From assembly GCA_037833965.1 (NCBI GenBank), contig AP031355.1:6411501-6475500 (forward strand): a stretch of DNA of 64,000 nt, written 5' to 3'. The position numbers were made by a program, and so were the translations under genes. Each line of letters starts with the position of its first letter. The first letter of the stretch is position 1. The stretch is from Marchantia polymorpha subsp. ruderalis. Taxonomy: Eukaryota > Streptophyta > Marchantiopsida > Marchantiales > Marchantiaceae. Under the pieces are notes generated by a model. It was given only the letters and a program-made list of their open reading frames with translations, was not told where the DNA came from and did not search any database. Below are positions 24,375 to 36,877 of this stretch, piece by piece.

Positions 24375-27372
24375 GCGAGTATGTCTCTACTTTGGGTAAT
24401 CTCAGAAGACCGGAAAATACTATATCTTGACGGATATATTTTTATCAAGTGTTTACTGAAGGCTTGTATCATCGGTTTACATCGTTCTGGTCGAAAGAGA
24501 AATGCTACTCTGGCTGCAAGTGAAAACTATTTTTCAGGGACAATGAGCGGGGATTTTTTTTTTGCTCTCCTCGTGTATGTAGGCAAGATGTACAATCTTT
24601 CTGCATGGTTAGCTGGAGATCCATTTTCGCAGAATTAGTCTCAGGTATTTAAGTCCAAGGTGCTGTCCAGCTCGTATTGTAAACATGCCAGGAATGTACC
24701 ATTTTAGTATGAATCTTAATTTGGAGGGTAAAATCCAAGACTATCGAGTGTCATATCTTGATTCCTGTCTGGAATCTTATGTATAAAGAAAGCTAGATCA
24801 GTCTGTCATGGCTAGGGAGGTAGTGCTTTGGTTCCACAAGTAGTTAGCAAATTGATGGCAACAACAAGAGATGTCTTTACAAAGAAATTGAAGCTATGGA
24901 TACTGATTTTGGACTTTGAAAGATTCTATTCTCGAGGTTTAGCTTTCAGTACTTTGATGAGAGACTCTTAGTTCAATGCAGACTATCAAGATCTTAACTC
25001 TTTTGATGTTATTAAAATGTAAATAAAATTTGAAATAAAAGTTCTATGGTAAAGATAATCTTAAAGAGTGTAATGATTGATACTGAATGTATGGAAGTTG
25101 AATTTAGTCTCCTGTTTATATTTGTTTCAAATCATATTCTGCAGAGAAGAAAACCTTAATTTATATATTAGAACGAAATAATTGTAATTTGAATGAAGTT
25201 TGTATGTTTATTGAGGTGATTCATGAACCCTAAACCCTTATTATCACAAAACTCGAGATCAACATGTATGTAATATTGACATATAATAAGTATATAGTTG
25301 AGATCAATCAAAAAAATTCATTTCATTATATGTAGATATGCATATATTTGATTGCATAATCGTTCATTCATCAATAATAGAGTAATTATTATATTGTGAA
25401 ATAAATCTGTGGATGAAAGAAAATATATATAATATTCTCAAATTCAGGCAAGAAAATGTCAAACATTTGCAAATGATATAAAATGTAAAGTATAACTACT
25501 TCGTTAGATACAAATCACAAATAATTGAAGTACATATCATTTTCATGTATGTATATATATATATATTATACGACAGAAAACCATATGTTGATTTATGTAC
25601 AATTCAGTTAATATTTGTGAACTATATTTAATGTTATTTATAGATCTCAACTCTAATTTTAATGAAAAGCGTAATTTGCAGAAATAGTGTCTTTTTTTAA
25701 TGTCATATAAATTTAATTTTGTAATAAAAATTCATCCCATTGGATGGTAGTATATTTATAAACAACAAAGAATGCAATGATCTTCTTAATGATATATCCA
25801 TATAAATAATAAACATTCCAAATGAAAAAAAATAGTTTTTTTGAAAATTTCATGAGTAACTCGTTCTAAAAAAGAATTAATTCTATAATATAGCGTTAAA
25901 ATTCTTTTTTACTTTATTTAATAGATGATTGATTATCTTCAAAAAATTATTCAAAATAACGAATAGTGAATCTATTGAATTTAATGTTGAACTAAAATAA
26001 AGATAATTGCATCACTATTCATGATTAGATACTTAAGGTACTAACACAAAAAAACGAATACATAAATTTTGAGATCTTTATAGAGATAAATGTCAAAAAT
26101 ACAATTTAATTTTAAGAGGAAATTTGTAATAATATAAATGACATAAAAAATTAGTTTTGCATTATGTAATATATGTGCCGTAACATAATTGCAATAGTTG
26201 AATAATAAATATTTCCAAATTCTTTGGATTTTTTTTAAAATCATTCTATTTTCGTACATACATATATTAGTAGTATGATTCTGTCTGTAAAAGAAATTTA
26301 AAAGGTACAAATATTTTACCAACTCGTATGTTTTCTTTGAAAAAAATTCAACAATTTTTGTGTTTCATTATGCAGAGTGAGATAAAAAATTTCAAAACAA
26401 AAATTTCACTTCTGAATCTATTTGTATATATAACTTTTATTTTATTAGAATTCTGATTAAAACAATCTAATACATTGAGTCCAAGTTTTTCCCTTATTAA
26501 AAAAAATAAAAATAAATTTTATGGTGAAATATCACTATGATTGTACAAGATAAATAAAGAATAAATTGATATGATAATGATTTTTTTACATGTTATCATT
26601 GAATAAAATTGCGAAAATAGATTCTTTCATGATTACTCTATATTTTTGTAAAAGAGACAATGTGATCAAATAAAATGAGATGATATGATTTACACTAAAA
26701 TATGAATATTATTATCTTTTGATATATTTTTTAACGTTTACGTTTGAATTTGAAAGAAATAGTAGTATTCTATTTGAATTTGTCTTATCATGAATGAAAC
26801 ATTTAAAAGATAAAGGTTGTTAAAATTATGTAAGTCAGTCTGTATCATACACCTATAAGTTACGTAAATGTATACTCTTGATTTGATAACGAATTTTTCC
26901 CATAATTGTACTGCATACATACAATCATGAAATATGGTACATAGATTGCTTAATTGAGATGTGGCTGGTCATCAATATATCAAGATAAATATTGTGATTA
27001 TTGAGGAATATTTCATATTTGTCATCGTTTACAGCATTCGCCATTTCCTTCGTTGTTCTTTCAAACTCAATATTGAAGATTGAATGATGATCGACATAGA
27101 ATCCCCCAATGCAACCCAAAACGTCAAATTTCAGAGCACATCATTTCTAAACATTGTAGATGCAAAATCACATACCAAATAAGAGATGGTAGAAAAAGTC
27201 TGCTTAATCTATTGACAAGTTGACCTTTTCAATATGTGGTTAAGACACTCGGTTTAAAAAAAATCCTCCACTACCTAACTATAATTTTGAGAATAACACC
27301 AAAATGATTCTTTAGATTTATAAGGACTTCTCAAATAGGGAGAGTCACTCTCTTTACTCAAGCATAGTGAAT
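24375..27372. other. Very AT-rich spacer
   Basis: Three kilobases of strongly AT-rich sequence, including a TA run near 25550-25566. ORFs are short, rich in Ile, Tyr, Asn and Lys, and not credible. No gene or mobile element recognised. Confidence 0.6.
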
Positions 27373-28183
27373 TTAAAAGGGGTGAGTTTCAAAGACGAAC
27401 AATTGATTCATTTGATGCAGAAAGGATGCAGAAAAAGGAATTTCGGCCGGACACGACAAAATAGCAGAAAACTCTCCGTTCGCTGCAGGAGAAAGGGGAG
27501 AAAGTCGGGAAGGAAGGCCGGGGCGGGAGTTTAGGGTTAATCGTGGTCGAGAACACAAGGACAGGGACAGGGCCAAGGCCTTGGGCGATGCAGAGGCAGA
27601 GCACGCGGAGAGGAGAACGAGAGCGAGCACGAGCACGAGCAATAAAGAGACAGGGGAATATCCGTCGGAGAGCGTGGCAATCCGAGCGCCCGGGTTCTTC
27701 AGTTTTTTTGAACGAGAATTTTGTGCGAATTTCGCTGCAGCTCGTGACAGTTTGCGCTCGGCTCGCGCCGGACGCATGTTTTCTGTCGATCGATGCCGTA
27801 TGACTTGACTTGACTTGACTTGACTGCCCGTCTCGTCTGGCGGGGTCGCTCGAGGGAGAGAAAGGAAGGAAGGAAGAAAGGAAGAAGCGAGGGGCGAGAA
27901 TTCGCGCAAAGCGGAATTTGAATTTCTCGTGCATGATCGATAGAGATGGGTTGGGGCGATGCCCTTGCTGATGTTATTGCTGTCATTACAGTTGCGGGTG
28001 CGCGTCGGCGAGGAGAATTGGTGGATCTTCAAGGCTCGGACGAGCGAGTTCTCTCCGTGTCTCACGAGGTGGAGTTTCTTTCGGATTGTTGACAGCCGGT
28101 AGGGAGGGATTAGGGATCTTTCGAGGCAATTGTGATCGCTTGGTTGGGGAAACGTCCGTTCGTGATCTCGAAATCTGTTCAAG
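27373..28183 (+). promoter_or_regulatory. CDKC promoter / 5' UTR region with short tandem repeats
   Basis: Sharp change to GC-rich sequence just upstream of the CDKC start. It holds five tandem TGACT units (27801-27825) and a purine tract of AAGG/GAAG units (about 27855-27890). The region is probably the promoter and long 5' UTR; the exact transcription start is not visible. Confidence 0.5.
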
Positions 28184-31100
28184 ATGGCGGTGGCAGGGCC
28201 TGGACAACTCAATTTGGACGAAACGCCGAATTGGGGGTCAAGAAGTGTCGACTGTTTTGAGAAAATTGAGCAAATTGGAGAGGGCACTTACGGGTATGTA
28301 TGGTGTGTTGGGTTGAGTTCTTGTGGACTCGCGCCATCAGTTCTCCGATTTTTGATAGTTGATGCTGGTAGGTAGGGTAATCTCTCTTTTCAGTCTTTCA
28401 ATCCTCGACATTGAGCCAAGCATAGTCAGGTTGTTTTCCTTACTGTACAAGGATAGGGCAGGAAAGCTTTGAAATGTACTTGCGGAACAGAGTAGAAAGT
28501 TTACCACAAGTAGTTCAGTGCACTGCGTCGTAAATAACGTGACCCTCGTCACTCAACCTGTCTAGACTCGACGCACACAAATTTGGGACCGATCTACACT
28601 GCGGCATGTGAATTGTCGCCAAGAGGGCCGAATGAAACTTGTCTGTCGCCTGTTATATTTTTCCTCTACACACAATTTGCGCTTGTGCGGAAATGAAATC
28701 TCTGTACTTGAAGGAATATATTACTGGTATAAATGTTATATTACATGTTGTCATCGCGCCTCCGGCACCCTATGGTTCCACAGACGACTTGTCGTCATTC
28801 GAAAAGTACAATTCATCGTAATCATGAATTAAAGGGGATCATCTCTGACCATTCTCTTTCTGGTATATCCCACTGACGTGCAGACAAGTCTATATGGCCA
28901 AGGAAAAGGCTACTGGAGAGATAGTGGCGCTGAAGAAAGTCCGTATGGACAATGAGAAAGAAGGAGTGAGTTCCATGCTTATACAACTGTTTTTTGTCTT
29001 AACACGTTCAGTGTTTTCAGCTTATAAATCGGTCAAACACGTCTTCTGAAGCTAGATTATGTGCCTTCTCCAGACCGCATTATTACCTGTGGTCATCAAG
29101 TCGTGGATTACAACGGCCATATACCCAGAGCCATGCTGTGGAGCGGGGCCTTCGCGCCTCTCATTAGTACTAACAGGACTGAAGTTTCTTGCACGGCCTT
29201 CTTCTGATACGGATATCTGTAATACATGCTTGCTGACATCTGGTGTCTTCTTTCTCTTTTTCTCTTCCATTCTATTTCTTCAAACCTGTGCTTATCCCAC
29301 CATCAAGATGTCAGTTACACGGAGTTGTATTTTGGCTTGCTGTCTTAACTCATCACAAAAGAACTTTGGCACAAGACCTTCGTCAGTTTGAAAAGCTAAA
29401 TTTTTAGTATGGCGTGGTGAGTTTTGTTTCTCAGATATGTTCTCTTTTAATATATTGTAAAATTTACGGACTGAGGCGCGCTGCATGTTGTCCTTGGAAT
29501 TTCTGAAATTTAAAGTATCATTTGTTATCAACCGTGCAATTTTGTGTATTGATTGGTTTGTCTTATCAACGTCTGCATGCAGTTTCCGATTACGGCTATT
29601 CGAGAAATCAAAATTTTGAAGAAACTCAAGCACGCCAATGTTATCAAGCTCAAGGAGATAGTCACATCGAGGGGAGACAAGATGGAAAACGATTTTCTTG
29701 GTTTGTAACTTCAATTTTGACGACGCTCTGCTTTTGAAGGTTTCAAGCAGTTTGAGAAAAGCCATGTGATCTATATGTCTATTACTTCCCGGAAGCGTGA
29801 GCTTGTGTGTTATTCTGATCTTCATTTTTGTTTTGTTTGTCTTTAGGGCCTGAAAAAGAAGATGGAGCCAAACCTGGTGAGCTGTGTTAAGGAAATATTT
29901 CTTTGAATGGAATCCTCCGACCTTGGTTATGCCCTAGTCAAATAGTAAAAGTCAAGCTTTCTTACAAGCAAATGAGTTGGCATGTGCTTCCTGTCCTAAA
30001 AAGATGTATGGACCGTCCGCGGTTGAACACTCAGCCCTGCTAAACCCTAAACCCTCCATGCTTTGTCAGCTGTTGTGGATGGGGTGACCTTTGTTTGATC
30101 GTGAGACGTATTTTCATAGTTGACAAGAAAGTAGGATTATGTAGGCTATCTTGAATATTTTGTGGACCAAACACAGTTCGAACTTGTTTCTGATAATCCA
30201 GAACATTTTGCCATGTGCTGTACAGTGGACGATAACAAATTCAAGGGGAGCATATACATGGTCTTTGAATACATGGACCATGATCTCACTGGATTGTCGG
30301 ATCGTCCAGGAATGCGATTTACTGTTCCACAAATCAAGGTAGCCCATTCACTCTGCTTTTGGAGAATCTTGATATTATCCAGAGAGACCACCTGATCGAT
30401 TTTGGGCGCGAAAAGTTACGTATGAAAAGGGGAATAAGGAGGAATTTGTATATCTGACTATTAGAGTCTGATGGATTGGTTCTAGGATAAGTCCTTGAAT
30501 TTCAGAGGGTTTTACTTTTTACTTTGTACGTTGATGGTGATGTTGCAGTGCTACATGAAGCAGTTGTTAACTGGGCTTCATTACTGTCATATCAATCAAG
30601 TCCTTCATCGGGATATTAAAGGTAGTTGACACTATTTACCATAAATTTTTTGCATTAGCTTGATTTCCTGCCGTTGGAATTTCACGTCGTTGTAGCACCG
30701 ATACCTTTGTAAACGACATGAGCCCGCTTGGAAGTCTGTTATTTTCTGTATCTATCTTCGTCTTCTGTTTTTGCACATAGGTCTAAGTAGCCGTGTAAGC
30801 TACAACGGTTCATATAAACTTCAAATAAGTCATATCAAAAGGAAATTGTAGTTGTAAGAAATTGCTGCAAAAATCTTCTGCTTTATCACGATGTAGGTCT
30901 TTGAAGATATCTGACTGATGGCATAACTTCTTATGCAGGGTCCAATCTTCTCATCGACAACAATGGAAATCTGAAGCTCGCCGATTTTGGACTAGCACGT
31001 TCTTTTACTAATGACAACAATGGTCAGCCGCTGACGAACAGGGTGATCACTCTGTGGTACAGGTATGGATGCAGGATGTTTTCGTGCCCTTTTTGACGTC

Positions 31101-33694
31101 TGGTTGACGGTGGGGCACTTTTGGTGAAGTAAGGTCGTTCACGAGGATTGTTGTATGGAACAATGAAATTCTACTATTGAATCTGCAATATTGGACGTTG
31201 GTCTGAAATGAACATCACTTACCTGTTCGTTTAACATGTCAGGCCTCCAGAGCTTCTGATGGGGTCCACGCGGTATAGCCCAGCAGTGGATATGTGGTCT
31301 GTTGGGTGTATCTTCGCTGAGCTTCTTCATGGGAAGCCCATACTACCAGGCAGAACTGAGGTACATCCTATAAAGTTTGAACTCAACTGTATTGCTGAAT
31401 TTATTGTGGATATATTGAATGCTCACGTCCATAATCTGATGCAGATTGAACAGCTCACGAAGATCTTTGAACTCTGTGGCTCACCTGATGAATCGATCTG
31501 GCCGGGTGTCTCGAAGCTAACTTATTTTCATAAATTCAAACCTGAAAGACCCATGAAGCGACGGGTCAAGGATGTTTTTAAACAGTGAGCACTTTCTCTC
31601 TTTTTTCTTTGATGGTAGTTGCCCCCTATATCTGGTGATAACTTTTTAGCCAGGTGATAGATTTTTTTGACCTGCACTGTTTTGTTTTTTAAGCTTCAAG
31701 TCGTCTTCAAGAGCATTGTCGTTGTATACATCGTGTTGGTATTTATGGCGTGTTTTGAAGTGACCTTTTGATGTCTTTCTTGTGAAAGTTTTGATCGAAA
31801 TGCGCTTGAACTTTTGGAACGCATGCTTACATTGGATCCTGCCCAGGTATTCCTCTTCCATCTGTATGATATTCTTCAAAGACTATGTATTCCATATAGA
31901 ATGCTGCTGCCTTACATGCCGGAGTTGATCTTTACAGTTAATCTCTATTGAAGAGATCCCCTATTACGGTAGAATACATATTTTCTTCACATGTAGCTCT
32001 CAAGCCATCTCTTGTTGATCAAATGCATGCTTATGTTTCATTCTGCAGAGAGTAACAGCGAAGGATGCACTAGACGGCGAGTACTTCTGGGTGGATCCTT
32101 TGCCTTGTCTTCCAAGCAGGTTGGTGTCTCTGATTTGTGCCTAACGCATTGGAAGTTTTAAAATTTTGTTTTTTTGAGTTAAAATAATGGGCAATTGGTT
32201 CCGGCCTCCGTGACAAATAGTTACGAGCTGGCTTGTTCCGGTTCTTTGAATGCTGAGCTCTCACACTCTCTTTTGACTACCATGTCCCAGGAATAAGCAG
32301 AATAAATGCATGTAGTGGAATAACGTTAGGGCCAGTTAGTACTTGAATGAACAGGCTTGAAATATTTAGAGCAACGTGATAGAGCTGAGATCTTTGTCCA
32401 ACTATGGGTGGCTCTCCTTTTTATCACACGAATGGTGTCATATTTCCAATAAAACAGCTGTGAATAGGGGTAGACCACCAATCAATTAAGTATTGATTTA
32501 ACATCTGAGTCTTCTATGTTTTGGGATGCCTTTTGCTCATGATGCTATTGAAACTTGCAGCCTTCCAAAGTATGAAGCATCACATGAGTTTCAAACGAAG
32601 AAGAAGAGACAACAACAGAGACAACAACAGGAGGAGCTAGCCAAGAGGCAGAAGACACAACATCAACAGGCACATCATCAGCGCCTCCCCGTTGCTCAAG
32701 GTGGACATGGTCCAAGATCAGCACCAAGTCAACCCTCCCATGGTCCACCACCTGCAATTCCATCGGGACCAGGACATCACTATGGTGCTGGGGCTCGAGG
32801 ACCTGGTGGACCCCCAGGCCGACATTTGAACCAAGGACGTCCTCCCGCTGGTGGCAATCCAGGCGGCTACGGTGCTAACCGAGGTGGTCCTGCCGGTCCT
32901 TATGGTATCCCTCCTCCACAAGGCGGAGGGTACACTGCACCTCCGGGGATGCCCGGTCAAGCGGGAAGAGCTCCAGGAACTTATGGTGCTGGTTACCCAC
33001 AAGGTGGTGGCTATGGTGGTGGACGTGGGCTACCTATGGGTAGTGGGAGAGGTCAGCAATATGGGTATGTCATTTGTACACGGGCATTTTGTGGCAAGCG
33101 GTGCTGCATTTAGCAGCTAAATATCTTTTTTGTTTGGGGTGCAAAAGATTTGGGTCCTGAAGTCGGCACCAAGGCATACGGGATAAGCTGCACTGAAGGA
33201 AGCAGTTGTGAATACTGTTCAAGCTTTTGGATGTCTCCTGAAGACTGGTGAAGGTCAGTCACTCCTATTTTATAGATTTCGTCTTACGCTCTTTACAACT
33301 TGCTTGGGTTGTGCAGAATGCCGAACTCTGGAGTTTTACCTCAAGGTCCCGGCAACTTTGGTGGTCAGCAGTATATGCCACAACAGGTAGTTGTTCATCC
33401 TTTCACTCAAACGGTGTCCTGGTCGAAGTTATAAGATATTACTGTCGGTCATCATCAACGGAGTTCTGCATTTTCGTCGAGTGTGTACACAGTTCAACAA
33501 TCCCTTGAGACGTGCTTTCCGAGTAGAGGCTCAATTTCTAACGACATCGCTCATTTTCTGAAATGCAGCCTCCGAATTCGTATATTGATGTAGATGGACA
33601 GTACGCGCGGGCAAATCACTCCGGGTTTGGAGCGCCGCCACCAGGTTCTCCTCACAGGGGAGATTATAGACAGCAGCAACAGCAACAGCGGTAG
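28184..33694 (+). CDS. CDKC: Cyclin-dependent kinase C (CDK9-like), 14 exons
   Basis: Plant P-TEFb-type kinase; the family phosphorylates the RNA polymerase II C-terminal domain with a cyclin T partner. Exons: 28184-28293, 28884-28965, 29583-29700, 29847-29876, 30226-30338, 30549-30621, 30939-31062, 31243-31360, 31445-31584, 31789-31846, 32049-32119, 32561-33064, 33317-33386, 33569-33694; GT-AG and in frame, 578 residues. Seen: glycine loop IGEGTYGQVYMA, catalytic Lys in VALKKVRM, cyclin-binding [25 protein letters not shown], activation-loop NRVITLWYR, and the PPELL block. After the kinase core comes [13 protein letters not shown] and a Gly/Pro/Gln-rich tail of about 220 residues that ends in a Gln run. 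The tail is longer than in Arabidopsis CDKC (about 510 residues in all). A 30-nt exon 4 sits in the loop that is variable between CDKCs; its acceptor side (exon 5 start) is the least certain junction. Confidence 0.95.
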
Positions 33695-35816
33695 GATCTT
33701 TGTTTGCCTAGTTACGTGAATATCAAGAGTCAAAGTCACGTAAGGGATCGACGCCAACTATGTGAAATCGTCCCACCTCATTCTGCGTCTCAAGGACAAG
33801 GAGTGTAATACAAAAGCTGTACCAGCGATAGTCACATTTGTATGTAATACCAAATCAGACGATAATTAGGAGCAAAATGAGTCCGTATTTTGAGATGTTA
33901 AACACAATGTGCATAGTGGGAGCTCGAGCACCAGGTCCTCCTGCCAATGCTCCTAGTGTTGTCACCAGCAGGTTTCTTTCCGTTGCCTTCATACGCGGTT
34001 TGGTACGGTGGAAACAGAGAGAGACTGAAACTGCTCAATTCTTGTGAGTATTTGCGGCAGTGTACCAGAGGCCAAAGTTAATCTCCACTCGAGGTGTACT
34101 CCTTGCAAGGGGTGTAGGCATCAGCGGGCTGCAGACTTGCGTTTTGAATCTGCATATTATTCTCCTGTAAAGATAGCTGCATGGGTGTAATTTGGCCATA
34201 CCCAGTTTGTAGAATAGGCTTAGAACAAAAACCCAGCCCTTCGAAGGGGAACGGTTGAGAATCATTATATGGGAGTTCGAGAACCCGCAACTATCTTGAC
34301 GTTTCAATAGATGAGAAGTTAGCTCTTCGACTTTTGTTTGGTTCCAACCTGTGTACAACTTTTGCCTACAAATCTTCGACTCGTTCTTGGTCTGTTTGGT
34401 GGAGTTTGACATTAGTAAATGTTTGTGGCACAGCTGTCTTGATAGTTTGTTCATTTCCCTTATGACGTACGGAGGTTAACTCCCAGTGTACGGGGAACAT
34501 GATCCCGGAAGGTTCTTATCTGGCTGAGCTTGAATTATGACTAGTTACCTCGTATTGTAATAACTACGCGTAAGCCACAAGACGCTTTGTTTGAAGATGT
34601 GTAGTGGAAGAGTAACATCATGGATAATTACGTCACTGAAAAAAATTTCTCGCCAACGAGAAAAGGGTTCGAAAGCATCTGGTGGGTCGAAATGAAGTTT
34701 CCTAATGTAGTCTCTAGTCACAACTGTGATGTCGGATTGCTTTGAAGTGGTGATAACATCATGTTCATGTCAGAGTTCTGTTAAGAAACTGAAGCCAGGG
34801 CGGAGGACTGAAAGCAATTATTGTGAGGTGAAGAACCAGGACAAACATTTAGCTCCAAGAGAAAAATGGTTCTAAACATAGTATGTAAAATATTAAACAT
34901 ATGATATTTTATATAGGAAGATTTGACGGAATCTGAAACATGGCATTTAGGCACATGATTACACGGGCTTAGAATACGACGCAAAGGTACCCCTGAGTGT
35001 CAGCGAAACTTTGCAGAAGTAAGTTGTACCATGTGGCGATATGTGGCCCTATCTTCTAGCAGCAGATAGGGCCTTCAACTGTAATTTGTTTCTCACGTCT
35101 TAGGACCAAACTTTCTAGTATTCTGAAAATATGGCAAACAACTTTTTGTTGTTAGTAAGGACGCAAAATGGAGTGATAGAATGTGTATGTTCTCAAACGA
35201 CAAGACAGTAAACAACTGAAGTTACTCTACATGCTATTTTCTAAATTATAATCTTGAAATGTGATACCTTAGTTAAATGTTGTGTCTCTGTTAAAAAAGT
35301 TGGAAAATCATGTAACTTTAATTCAATTTATTCGTCCGAGTAGTACAGTTGTAGGATATCCATCTTCAAAATGTTAATCCCCTACTATGGAGAATATTGT
35401 CAAACTGCAAGTTTGAGGGATTATCAGAAGTAATCCTCTCATTGCATACTTGACTTGTCAGCCAACTCCATAATAATTACAGCTGTTGTCTTTTCTAGTG
35501 ATCTTTGTCACATCGATACGCTAGGAGTTGTGCGGACAAGAATCATTAAACTTTATAGTTCTTAATTCTTTTAAAAGATCTATATATTGATAAAGAACAT
35601 CTCATCTTCAATGTTTGAATACTCTTCTCTTCTTTTCCAATGTTAAAGTTACAGCTGAAAATTGAACTAATCATTCACAATTCAAGTGGAATTCCATATC
35701 AGCTTGTATATACATACAATTAAATGTTTGAATATCATCATATAAACTCTCGTAGAAATATGCATAATTTTCTTATCCATGTAAAAATGAAAATGTTTTT
35801 AGAATAGTATTTTCAG
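33695..35816. other. Spacer downstream of CDKC
   Basis: CDKC 3' UTR and AT-rich intergenic sequence. A Gly/Ala/Pro-coding stretch at about 33925-33975 could belong to an alternative CDKC 3' exon but no phase-compatible acceptor is clear. Minus-strand ORF 34454-34035 is unassigned. Confidence 0.45.
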
Positions 35817-36457
35817 TTGGGATTGGGCAAAAGTCTTGGGACAGTGCGCAAGAGAAATGATGATTACACCTTCGACAATGATAGTGTGAAGGTGATCTGC
35901 GCGGAAGAGAAGACTTTTCGCGTAGTTGTTCAAGAAACCTCGTTCGCGCAAGAATGTGTATCGGACGACGGAGTATCGTGATCAGATGCGCAAGCATGTA
36001 GCGGTGGCCCTGATGCAGATTCTTCGGACTTCCCCAACGACTTACATGGCGACATGGCAGGTCGGATTTATGGAGTGTGTGATGATAGGAAACCCGATTC
36101 ACTGGGCACGCATTCTATGAAGCATTACACTCCAGCACATTGGCGAGGTATTCGTGGAATTAGTGAACTATTTGTCCCTGTTCTTCATCAACTTCTACCG
36201 AGGGATGGGGTTGTTGACTGCAACCGAGCAGAAGAAATTTCCGCTCGAGGGAGATTGCGGACGACGAAGGTGTGCTGGGAGACAATGAAGTTGTTAGCAA
36301 GGAATACAACATTGCGCTTGCATTGCCTTTGGTCGAGGTCAACAAGTCGGAGGACGAGATAGAGGAACGCTCGAAGAAGAAGAGAAAATTGCAACGAGTC
36401 GCGACTTCGGAGATTATTTATCAGCGTGCCGGATTGCAAGACTTAAAGCAATGCAAT
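35817..36457 (+). pseudogene. Broken coding sequence cut by LTR of copy A
   Basis: A balanced-composition block in AT-rich surroundings. After TATTTTCAG (acceptor-like), a frame starts at 35817 (LGLGKSLGTVRKRND) and runs to a TGA at 35979-35981. Beyond the TGA the same frame continues open for roughly 140 codons, and another frame carries a charged stretch with SKKKRKLQRV up to the LTR boundary at 36458. The last in-frame stop of that stretch is inside the LTR. I read this as the decayed 3' end of a gene or older element into which copy A inserted. The family is not recognised. Confidence 0.4.
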
Positions 36458-36877
36458 TGTAACCATCTTTAGTTAGTTAGAATTAAAATAAAGGTTACTC
36501 TAAATGTTGATATAGATACTTTAGTGTGCACTAGTCATAGCTGCCATGTCAACAATCCGCGCGCTTGGTAGGTAGAGAATGAATGTGTTAGTTGACAGTG
36601 TCACGTCAGCAATCCGTGTGCTTGTAGATAAGGATTGAGTGTGTTAGTTAGTGTGTTAGTTGGGAGCGCCACGTGAGCGATCCGTGTGCTTGTTAGGGTT
36701 ATCCGTCACGTCATCCATCCACTAGGAGTGAGATGGATGATGGGGATAAGATCTTATTTCCTTGTACTTGTTGGTGAGAGTTATATAAGGGAGAGAAGAA
36801 TCATTGTTGGTATCTTTCATTTTTAGAGTTTACGTTTCTATCTTCGAGTGAGCTTCTCTCTAAACCCTAGTGTTACA
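36458..36877 (+). repeat. 5' LTR of copy A
   Basis: 420 bp, begins TGTAACCATC and ends CTAGTGTTACA; aligns end to end with the LTRs of B and C, with more substitutions. The 5 bases before it are GCAAT; no matching duplication can be tested because the 3' LTR is lost. Confidence 0.9.

Noticed and set aside
26041..26322. ORF in AT-rich spacer
   Set aside because: Composition (Ile, Tyr, Asn, Phe) is that expected from random AT-rich DNA.
27373..28287. Minus-strand ORF of 304 codons
   Set aside because: It runs antisense through the GC-rich CDKC promoter and start codon, is low-complexity (Ser, Arg, Leu), and looks like no family; a shadow of composition.
33925..33975. Alternative last exon of CDKC
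   Set aside because: Codes Gly/Ala/Pro residues in one frame, but no acceptor gives the phase left by exon 14, which already ends in a stop.
34035..34454. Minus-strand ORF of 139 codons downstream of CDKC
   Set aside because: No recognised family or splice context; likely chance in UTR/spacer.
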